A stretch of 64,000 bases of DNA from Manduca sexta. Taxonomy: Eukaryota > Arthropoda > Insecta > Lepidoptera > Sphingidae. A model generated the notes under the pieces. That model did not search any database, had not been told where the DNA came from, and saw only the letters and a list, made by a program, of their open reading frames with translations. The translations under genes were made by a program, and so were the position numbers. The DNA is taken from positions 3,224,001 to 3,288,000 of the forward strand of contig NC_051142.1 in the NCBI RefSeq assembly GCF_014839805.1. Direction: 5' to 3'. This document shows positions 60,501-64,000 of the stretch, in pieces; position 1 is the stretch's first letter; each line of letters begins with the position of its first letter.

Positions 60501-63500
60501 GAACGTAGAAAGGTCGTCTCTTCTAAGTGCGAAAATTTTACCGCGAACATTCATCGATGTCGTATACTGAATTCCACCTTACACTAATCAAACTTCTATA
60601 TAATAATTTCTATGCTTTGTGACTACAAACGGGGTTTACTTTAGACACAGCAGTAGTCATTCTTCCCACAAGCTTGTCACGAAACTCTAACCCAACTAAA
60701 ACTGAGCACTGAACGTCCATCGACACTTTACACTCAGCCTAGAAGGTAAGTAGTGGCAACACCAGGCGGCGCGTCGGTCTGACTCCGCCCGGTTGCGGCC
60801 GCCGCCCGCAGGTGTGCTGTGGCGCTACTGTCGCGCGTCGATGAGCATCGCGGGCATATTCCCGCCAATATGCGACCCCATCGACGGACATCTGTTACTC
60901 GACGGCTGTTACGTCAACAACGTGCCTGGTAATGTATTCATAAATTAGTAATTTCCAGGTAATTATAGGAGACAGTTTTTCTCTATTTATTTTCATTTTT
61001 CTATTAGGAATTTGAGGAATCACGAGTTGCCCAGTATTGGAGTTTTAGTCTAATATATTGATAGCCTTGACTCCGATGCATAATGGATGGAAATAAGCTC
61101 GATATTCTATGACATTTTAATTGATAGGAGAATTAATTCAATCAATAAAAGTTTTCTTTTGTAAAGCAATTTTTACTGCTCTATGTAATATGTCTCATCA
61201 CTTGACTAAGGCCTCCTCTAATTTTTAATTTAATGAGGATTTCTACACAATATAGTCAGGTGTTTCAACACGGACACTAAGCATAATATTCCTAGGTGTT
61301 CCAATGTGGGTAGTAAGCAGTCAGAACTTGAAGATTTTTGTAGAATCGTCACAAATTAATCTACATTGTTTTCCAGCGGACGTGATGAGGTCTCTGGGCG
61401 CGAAGCACATCCTGGCCATCGACGTGGGCTCTCAGGACGACACCGATCTCACCAACTACGGAGACGACCTGTCAGGCTGGTGGTTATTGTGGAAGAGGTA
61501 TAGTTATTTTTATATGCTTTTATATATATCTCACCATCCATATTACCACCATCTATACCATATTTATATCTCACCATCTTGCTTATATTATAAATGCGAA
61601 CATTTGTCACACTCAGGTCTTTATTTCCGATGGGGTAAATATAGGCGCAAATAGTGGAAACAGTTTTCCCCGTGATAAGATAGGAGGCGATCCCTTTGTC
61701 ATTTCGGGTACAAATTCCCGACAAAAGGTTGATACTGAGCAGAAAAACTCAATATCAATTTGCTCGGCCCAGGTTTCGAACCCAAGACCTAAAGCGGCAA
61801 TCCTACAGCACCACCGAGGCAGTCATGAGTAAATTAATGTTGTATTCCAGATGGAACCCGTTCACAACACCTGTCAAAGTGCCCAACTTGCCGGACATAC
61901 AGAGTCGACTCGCGTACGTGTCCTGCAATCGACAGCTGGAGGTGGGTTTCTGATTGTACATAGTAATTCAATTAATGACCAGCGCCCTAACGTGTGCTTT
62001 ACGAAAAATAACAGAACGATGTGGACGTTCGTGTCCTATTTCTTATGCAATATTGGGTGTTTAACAAATAATAGACGCTTTAAAATAAAAATAACCATTT
62101 TTAACTTCAGAAATACTTCACCAACCAATCGACCGGTACGACTGTCAATTAACAAATGACTCGGGCTGTCATACGCTCGGCCTTTTTATAGCAAAAAATG
62201 TCACAGATATACTAACAAAAATATAATTTTTTCAGTATTTAAAGTAACTGTTAACATTTGCAGGAGGTGAAAAAGTCTGACTACTGTGAGTACATCCGGC
62301 CCCCCATCGACGCGTATAAAACCTTGCAGTTCGGCTCGTTCGACGAGATCCGCGAGGTGGGCTACCGGCACGGCGCCGCGTACTTCGAGGGCCAGCGCCG
62401 CGGCGGCGGGGGCGGAGTGAGCGGCGCCGCGGCCGACAGACGCAAGCCCGACGCCGCGCCCTCGCTTACTGAGTACGTATTACGAATAAGCTTCTAACTA
62501 TTTTTTTTTTATAAACGGACACGACTAAGTGACCACGCACCTGAAGGTGAGTGAAGTAGGTTTCAAATAGTATCGATTAACGAGAGATTATTGTTCGTCG
62601 CCAGTCGACACAATTATGCCGGCCCGTTTGAAACAGGTTGATCACGGATCGCGTACATTTAGGTGCGCGACTCTTTTACAACTTGTATAAGCGGTCACTA
62701 TCTAGAAGTATACAAATATCCCACCAATAGCATAATAAATATCTTCGATAAAATAAGTGTATTTATAGTTTAAACATTCGATTAGTGTCTGGGTTTTTTA
62801 TTGCTTATTGTTCTCCGAAATAAGCTTTATAAAATGCTGAATCTATTTAGACAACCTTGTAATTATTGTAAGGATCAGTATAGTAATTTTTCAAAACCAG
62901 AACAATGAAAAATATCGATTACATTATTTGTACCTTCCAGTTACACATTCACGGACCTTGCTCAAATGGTGTGTTCTGTACGCACCGGCCGCGACGTCGA
63001 CAACGACTCCTCCTCGTCCTCCGACTATGAGGAGGACCAGCGGCACTTCGAGGGGTACGCGTCCGAGCCCAGCGCTGGGATACTAGAGGTAAGTACAGAA
63101 ACATGTTTTGAGATATTATATTGTGATTAAAGATGGGCAATCCATTGAGTTTAAACGCGGTGCTTGGGTAAAATCAAACACCTATTTCTTTATGGATGAT
63201 CATGATTATGAACCCAAACATTGAGTTTAAACTCGGGTCGGTAGAGGTTAATAAAGATTTGTAAGAAAATTACCATGTATTAAAATGTAGATGTAATCGA
63301 AGAGTTTGTAGTTGTCGATAATTTTATGAATATTTTCTAGCACATCACTATGAAAAATTTTATGAAAAAAATGTGTGTTTAATTAGTCTGGTAATTGGTA
63401 TTAAATGTAATTATAATTGTGTATGAATTGGTAACGAAATCTATGTTGCGTGTCAATGCCCTATTGGTATAAAAAAAACTATGAATTCACCTATAGTATC

Positions 63501-63866
63501 GATATTATAGTTGAATTCTGTACTTCCAAACTTTGAGAATTCTCTGGCTTTGGTACTTAATTCTTAGTATCAAAATTTTAGTACAAAGTACAGTTGCCTA
63601 CTTCGGCACTAACGGCCGTTTTCAATAAACGATCCCAATCTTAATCCTCGATCCGATCCCAAAAATAAACCAATCAAAATGTCTTTTGTGACCAATAAAC
63701 CAATAAATATATATTGGTTCATTTTGGCGATAGATCGACAAAGAAAGCCTGGAATTGTTTATTGTAAGCGTTAAGTTAAACGCCGACACTGTCGCTTCAG
63801 ATGTCATCGAGCTTAGAGGAGGGCGCCGCGTGGATCAGTGACACAGAATTGGTTGGCAAATATTGA
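36401..63866 (+). CDS. sws: swiss cheese / neuropathy target esterase (PNPLA6/7 family), 28 coding exons
   Basis: Patatin-type (lyso)phospholipase of the ER, acting on phosphatidylcholine and lysophosphatidylcholine; loss in flies causes glial hyperwrapping and neurodegeneration (family knowledge). Exons: 36401-36502, 40205-40286, 41037-41248, 43529-43715, 44106-44251, 44660-44788, 45156-45236, 45524-45664, 45982-46074, 46737-46829, 47499-47630, 48944-49040, 49358-49566, 53033-53188, 53899-54055, 54814-54972, 55588-55706, 55894-56007, 56293-56493, 56785-56922, 57268-57387, 57628-57814, 60172-60288 or 60812-60928, 61377-61497, 61851-61941, 62264-62472, 62941-63088, 63801-63866. All junctions are GT-AG and phases agree, giving 3807 nt and 1268 residues. 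Domains: membrane segment about 36-56, CNB-like domains about 155-285, 440-560 and 569-672, patatin core from about 885. GGGGARG (899-905), GVSIG with Ser929 and DGG with Asp1049 form the oxyanion loop and catalytic dyad; the 120-residue Ser-Asp spacing equals that of human NTE as I remember it. The 3' UTR leaves the window. Confidence 0.95.
36503..40204 (+). other. sws intron 1
   Basis: 3.7 kb. It contains an unrecognised 102-codon frame (37799-38107), followed by a GC-rich block with repeated GCGAGGCCCC motifs that ends near 38336 in GGCCGCCTCTG. Read on the minus strand this starts CAGAGGCGGCC, similar in style to ends of hAT-type DNA transposons. The RTE 3' end at 39411 is also here. No sws exon was found within it. 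Confidence 0.5.
39411..39565 (+). mobile_element. RTE-type LINE 3' end
   Basis: Translation shows [10 protein letters not shown] and, after a stop, [13 protein letters not shown]. This resembles the C terminus of RTE-clade reverse transcriptases (a G-RPP-RW-DD motif, then LGEAY-Q-W). It is followed by a short GAT-repeat tail (ATGGCTGATGATGATGA). 5'-truncated, in sws intron 1. Confidence 0.65.
40205..41248 (+). CDS. sws: sws exons 2-3: membrane anchor and basic juxtamembrane region
   Basis: Exon 2 (40205-40286) encodes the single hydrophobic helix, with core [16 protein letters not shown] followed by RRWRSK, the stop-transfer pattern of an ER-anchored protein. Exon 3 (41037-41248) starts in phase 1 after TCGTCAG and encodes a short Gly/Ala-rich stretch, then [17 protein letters not shown] and [12 protein letters not shown]. 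Both blocks are near-identical to fly SWS from memory. The RRAV block lies in the region that in flies acts like a pseudosubstrate for the PKA-C3 catalytic subunit (family knowledge); conservation of that binding here is inference. Confidence 0.85.
41920..42237 (-). mobile_element. tRNA-derived SINE family 2, copy 2 (near full length)
   Basis: Same architecture and length as the 19853 copy, more diverged at the B box (TACCTGTGGATATTAGTC on the plus strand). In the sws intron between exons 3 and 4. Confidence 0.8.
42590..42850 (+). repeat. dispersed repeat family A, copy 2
   Basis: Best-preserved copy: TGATGGTAAGTGGAGTGGGG, GAGAGATGATTACCCCTCGA, ATCCCGGAACGCGACACACT and CGGTGATCGCTATCC. In the sws intron between exons 3 and 4. 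Confidence 0.75.
42940..43197 (-). mobile_element. tRNA-derived SINE family 1, copy 2 (best preserved)
   Basis: On the minus strand it starts GACTGCCTCGGTGGCGTAG (A-box-like) and has GGTTCGAATCCCGGGTCG (B box), followed by a tRNA-unrelated body with CTGCTCAGTATCAGC. It has pol III promoter boxes but no full tRNA cloverleaf. It lies in the sws intron between exons 3 and 4, next to a family A repeat. Confidence 0.8.
43354..43386. repeat. 11-bp inverted repeat in the sws intron before exon 4
   Basis: AAGTTCTTGCA / TGCAAGAACTT with an 11-nt AT-rich spacer. Confidence 0.75.
43529..44788 (+). CDS. sws: sws exons 4-6: first cyclic-nucleotide-binding-like domain
   Basis: Exons 43529-43715, 44106-44251 and 44660-44788 join in phases 1 and 0. 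Exon 4 begins EPPAEYLEE and carries [11 protein letters not shown] and [10 protein letters not shown]; exon 5 carries [13 protein letters not shown] and [10 protein letters not shown]; exon 6 carries [17 protein letters not shown]. This is the beta-roll fold order of the first CNB domain of NTE proteins. Exon 5 ends at a GT that opens directly into a long CA/CG repeat (44253-44338). Confidence 0.9.
44253..44338. repeat. (CA)n microsatellite with CG interruptions at an sws donor
   Basis: Alternating purine-pyrimidine tract (CACACA, CACGCG, CACGCACG) beginning at the exon 5 donor itself. Frames on both strands here encode Cys/Val or Thr/His repeats and are not genes. Confidence 0.9.
45156..46829 (+). 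CDS. sws: sws exons 7-10: end of first CNB domain and low-complexity linker
   Basis: Exon 7 (45156-45236) encodes [20 protein letters not shown], the conserved end of the first CNB region. Exons 8 (45524-45664), 9 (45982-46074) and 10 (46737-46829) form the poorly conserved linker before the second CNB domain; all are phase 0 on both sides, so any can be skipped without frame loss. Exon 8 contains a coding minisatellite giving repeated PAHA units. Exon 10 starts after TTGCAGCAG, a tandem NAGNAG acceptor. Linker exon borders rest on splice signals and open frame, with less protein support than the domain exons. Confidence 0.75.
45285..45465 (-). mobile_element. RTE-type LINE 3' end, antisense, in the sws intron between exons 7 and 8
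   Basis: On the minus strand the frame reads [14 protein letters not shown] and, past a stop, [19 protein letters not shown]: the same RT C-terminal pattern. Stops show that it is dead. It lies about 58 nt before the exon 8 acceptor. Confidence 0.7.
47300..47475 (+). repeat. dispersed repeat family A, copy 3 (truncated)
   Basis: TGCACCTGATGGTAAGTGG, ACACAATTATGCCGGCCTG and GGATATACACAGGCTG match copy 2. It ends about 23 nt before the sws exon 11 acceptor AG. Confidence 0.7.
47499..49566 (+). CDS. sws: sws exons 11-13: second cyclic-nucleotide-binding-like domain
   Basis: Exons 47499-47630, 48944-49040 and 49358-49566 join in phases 0 and 1. Exon 11 carries FVKELGL and [10 protein letters not shown]; exon 12 carries [12 protein letters not shown]; exon 13 carries [28 protein letters not shown] and [18 protein letters not shown]. 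Order and motifs match the second CNB of SWS/NTE from memory. Repeat elements lie just upstream of the acceptors of exons 11 and 12. The 3.5-kb intron after exon 13 hosts an antisense gene. Confidence 0.9.
48103..48141 (+). other. possible 39-nt cassette exon in the sws intron between exons 11 and 12
   Basis: A pyrimidine-rich tract ending in CCCTTAAG precedes 13 codons in phase 0 (encoding [13 protein letters not shown]), followed by CAG|GTAATG, a good donor. Inclusion would keep the sws frame and insert 13 residues into a loop at the start of the second CNB domain. I know no homologue with this segment, and exons 11 and 12 already join as expected without it. It may be a chance match. Confidence 0.25.
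48669..48896 (+). mobile_element. tRNA-derived SINE family 1, copy 3
   Basis: Plus-strand copy: CCGCCTTTGTGGCGTAGTTG head, CAGTATCAGCCTAGACTCTG body. It ends about 47 nt before the sws exon 12 acceptor. Confidence 0.75.
49630..49750 (+). repeat. dispersed repeat family C fragment after sws exon 13
   Basis: ACTGAACCGACTTTGATGCG and ATTTGGTATGGAGTAAG match the core. Confidence 0.5.
50055..50888 (-). CDS. nested antisense gene: secreted protein of unknown family
   Basis: Intact single-exon ORF of 277 residues within the 3.5-kb sws intron after exon 13, on the opposite strand. The chosen start, [22 protein letters not shown], is a clear signal peptide (basic n-region, hydrophobic core). In-frame ATGs reach back to 51020 and would add 44 residues ahead of it; that part looks like open 5' UTR. 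The mature protein is hydrophilic and Lys-rich with amphipathic stretches and recurrent short hydrophobic Gly-containing segments ([32 protein letters not shown]). It has three N-glycosylation sequons (NTT, NNT, NDT), no cysteine after the signal peptide and a charged C-terminal helix. I recognise no family. An exported, helix-rich haemolymph or cuticle-associated protein is possible, but that is inference. Confidence 0.75.
   Translation of the reverse strand: MNQIKRYAILTILSVLIVENHGGLLNNVFGTLHNTTHDVATGVGNILSFGKGIVLGNRETHGNEVVGEKKGIVTGIIDTVHQGVHDIHQGIRNVILGEDKNNTKGIIENVYDKVKNKFVKVKEFLGDGEKRKEMIHNSRDHVVDTYKNLNQLIFGNDTKKHGSKLTEVMNHFKDKINLVVHHTSTEKPQPDKGEDINTDGTGLIDIRMASDNLARNLDEDMAKTTKRFHQGLDELNNNAIRNRNYIEKIAKEAMDKEKELMEASKKKTEEGAIVFKD
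51111..51120 (-). promoter_or_regulatory. candidate TATA box of the nested antisense gene
   Basis: On the minus strand the sequence reads AGCTATATAA, about 225 nt upstream of the signal-peptide ATG and 90 nt upstream of the first in-frame ATG. A start site about 30 nt downstream would exclude a tiny ATG-TAG uORF near 51093. Supported only by motif and position. Confidence 0.35.
51236..51330. mobile_element. MITE family 2, partial copy
   Basis: TATAGCTTGACCAGGAAAAT and AAAAAACCTCGCCACGG match the left half of the 58013 element. The right terminus is not clear. Confidence 0.45.
51650..51805 (-). repeat. dispersed repeat family C fragment
   Basis: TTTAGTAGTTCCTGAGATTA, GCGCGTTCAGACAAACAAAC on the plus strand are complements of the family head. 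Confidence 0.5.
53033..54972 (+). CDS. sws: sws exons 14-16: third cyclic-nucleotide-binding-like domain and inter-domain linker
   Basis: Exons 53033-53188, 53899-54055 and 54814-54972. Exon 14 carries [28 protein letters not shown] and [12 protein letters not shown]; exon 15 continues with [35 protein letters not shown], matching fly SWS almost residue for residue from memory (shown here only as motif positions 621-656). Exon 16 carries [19 protein letters not shown] and LYHSLCAIG, the conserved lead-in to the esterase region. Junction phases 0 and 1 agree with the neighbours. Confidence 0.92.
53640..53895 (+). repeat. dispersed repeat family B, copy 3, with an 84-bp tandem duplication at an sws acceptor
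   Basis: The copy contains TTCAAACCGGAACATAACAC and the ATTGCG...GGCCCC...ATACGAGAGACATGGCACC core. The last part is duplicated: units 53728-53811 and 53812-53895, each running from CATTGCGTTAGAACC to GAATACAATGC(C/G)TGTGA. The second unit stops 3 nt before the end of the sws exon 15 acceptor (AG at 53897-53898). Confidence 0.7.
54120..54235. repeat. shared 110-bp segment, copy 2
   Basis: Second copy of the 25640 segment, in the sws intron before exon 16 and next to a MITE family 1 copy. Confidence 0.6.
54486..54650. mobile_element. palindromic MITE family 1, copy 4
   Basis: GCAATAAACGATTTGAATTG on the left, TTATTGGTCCATTTTCCCCA and GGTTATTTATTGAAATC on the right. In the sws intron before exon 16. 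Confidence 0.55.
55388..55407 (+). repeat. four TTAGG-type units
   Basis: GGTTA x4, the insect telomere unit, in the sws intron before exon 17. A two-unit CCTAA stretch lies at 57606-57616 just before the exon 22 acceptor, where CTAAC could serve as branch point. Confidence 0.6.
55588..57814 (+). CDS. sws: sws exons 17-22: esterase region with oxyanion loop and catalytic serine
   Basis: Exons 55588-55706, 55894-56007, 56293-56493, 56785-56922, 57268-57387 and 57628-57814. Exon 19 carries the EREIDRLA-like lead ([11 protein letters not shown]) and a His cluster before [16 protein letters not shown]. Exon 20 holds [17 protein letters not shown], the glycine-rich oxyanion motif. Exon 21 holds [16 protein letters not shown], where the Ser of GVSIG (residue 929) is the nucleophile. 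Exon 22 carries [10 protein letters not shown] and [14 protein letters not shown] and ends in phase 1, into either of the two versions of exon 23. Confidence 0.95.
56496..56612. repeat. CACT-type tandem repeat after sws exon 19
   Basis: Variants of CACTCACTCAAACACT repeated for about 115 bp, starting just after the exon 19 donor. Confidence 0.85.
58013..58141. mobile_element. short TIR element (MITE family 2), complete copy
   Basis: Left TATAATCTGACCAGGAAAAT, right ATTTTTCTGGTCAAGTTATA: inverted termini of about 27 bp with a few mismatches, 129 bp in all. In the sws intron between exons 22 and 23A. Confidence 0.65.
60172..60288 (+). CDS. sws: sws exon 23A: catalytic-Asp exon, canonical version (DGG)
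   Basis: 117 nt, phase 1 in and phase 1 out, flanked by CTACAG and GTAAAC. It encodes [22 protein letters not shown] and [12 protein letters not shown]. This is the form I remember in fly and human proteins; the Asp of DGG (residue 1049 of the model) is the second member of the patatin Ser-Asp dyad. The next exon (61377) supplies the final bases of the Ala codon, restoring LPADVM. A second, diverged version lies 523 nt downstream. Confidence 0.93.
60358..60741 (+). promoter_or_regulatory. complementary intronic elements between the two versions of sws exon 23
   Basis: TAGGCTGAGTGTAAA (60358-60372) is the exact complement of TTTACACTCAGCCTA (60727-60741). ATGGACGTT (60348-60356) is the exact complement of AACGTCCAT (60712-60720). 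The order of partners is crossed, so the two helices cannot form together without a pseudoknot. A strong donor-like GTAAGT lies at 60746. A role in choosing exon 23A or 23B is inference. Confidence 0.45.
60812..60928 (+). CDS. sws: sws exon 23B: alternative catalytic-Asp exon (DGC)
   Basis: Also 117 nt and phase 1/1, flanked by CCCGCAG and GTAATG. It encodes [22 protein letters not shown] and [12 protein letters not shown]. It agrees with 23A at 29 of 39 residues, keeps the catalytic Asp and replaces DGG with DGC. The substitutions are conservative and the frame is open with intact splice sites, so it looks like a selected alternative exon and not a decayed copy. Because 117 is divisible by three, including or skipping both versions would also keep frame, so frame alone does not enforce exclusive use. 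Mutually exclusive use is inference. Confidence 0.85.
61377..63866 (+). CDS. sws: sws exons 24-28: end of patatin domain and C-terminal tail
   Basis: Exons 61377-61497, 61851-61941, 62264-62472, 62941-63088 and 63801-63866. Exon 24 carries [19 protein letters not shown] and SGWWLLWK; exon 25 carries [20 protein letters not shown]; exon 26 carries [16 protein letters not shown] and [15 protein letters not shown], then a Gly/Ala/Arg low-complexity patch; exon 27 carries [10 protein letters not shown] and an acidic Ser/Asp/Glu tail. The last exon encodes 21 residues ending LVGKY and a TGA stop (63864-63866). The tail is shorter than I recall for fly SWS. Confidence 0.88.
61610..61826 (-). mobile_element. 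tRNA-derived SINE family 1, copy 4
   Basis: Minus-strand copy filling most of the 353-nt sws intron between exons 24 and 25. The B-box complement GGTTTCGAACCCAAGACC and the head complement ACCGAGGCAGTC are visible. It ends about 24 nt before the exon 25 acceptor. Confidence 0.75.
62503..62735 (+). repeat. dispersed repeat family A, copy 4
   Basis: Begins about 30 nt after the sws exon 26 donor. ACACAATTATGCCGGCCCG and AAGCGGTCACTATC match the family. Confidence 0.65.
63612..63775. mobile_element. palindromic MITE family 1, copy 5
   Basis: TTCAATAAACGATCCCAATC and GGAATTGTTTATTG termini with AAACCAATC and TTGGTTCATTTTGGCGATAG inside. The element ends about 25 nt before the acceptor of the last sws exon. 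Confidence 0.7.
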
Positions 63867-64000
63867 CCTGCACACAGTAGTTTGGCCGCAAGGGTTTAGA
63901 CAATTTTTTATTTTTTTTTTGTTTTATGTCTGGGAGCACAGGCCTTTAGTGATGTCCACTGAGCTTCGGGGTCCGTTAGTTTAGTACTGTATTTGCTGTG

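Noticed and set aside
60640..60745. Possible third or poison exon between sws exons 23A and 23B (acceptor-like CAGCAG, donor GTAAGT)
   Set aside because: It would introduce a stop in the sws frame and shows no similarity to exon 23; kept only as a note because it overlaps the complementary elements.

Overview
The window looks like one piece of a moth or butterfly (Lepidoptera) chromosome. It is AT-rich, with short exons and GT-AG introns. It holds several families of short dispersed repeats of a kind I associate with Lepidoptera: tRNA-derived SINEs, RTE-type LINE 3' ends and small inverted-repeat elements. No ribosomal RNA, prokaryotic operon, IS element or CRISPR array was seen.

Layout. Bases 1 to about 22,900 contain no protein gene I can support; they hold degraded transposable elements and a few GC-rich islands of unknown role. 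At 22,977-23,861 lies an intact orphan Gag-like ORF with zinc knuckles and no pol. At 26,202-31,108 (+) is a four-exon nucleotide-sugar transporter of the SLC35B4/Efr family; its exon 2 carries a one-base frameshift in a T-run as given. It converges on a four-exon SR splicing factor of the Rbp1/SRSF3 type (31,586-34,778, -). Divergent from that gene is a large gene, swiss cheese / neuropathy target esterase (sws/PNPLA6), with 28 coding exons from 36,401 to 63,866 (+). Its reconstructed product is 1268 residues: one N-terminal membrane segment, three cyclic-nucleotide-binding-like domains and a patatin-type phospholipase domain. Its 3' UTR runs off the window.

Most interesting points. (1) The sws exon carrying the catalytic aspartate exists as two tandem 117-nt versions (60,172-60,288 and 60,812-60,928) with identical phases and 29 of 39 identical residues; they look like alternative exons. 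The intron between them carries two pairs of complementary sequences that cannot both pair in a simple nested way. (2) An intact, intronless, antisense gene for a secreted glycoprotein-like protein of unknown family (50,055-50,888, -) sits inside an sws intron. (3) Five sws introns carry a transposable element or repeat within about 50 nt of the 3' splice site. (4) The transporter and the SR gene have poly(A) signals on opposite strands about 6 nt apart, so their 3' ends probably overlap.

The genes do not form a pathway. The transporter would supply nucleotide sugars to the ER/Golgi, the SR protein acts in nuclear pre-mRNA splicing, and sws is an ER lysophospholipase of neurons and glia. All exon models come from reading frames, splice-site matches and remembered family sequences; no alignment or transcript data were available.
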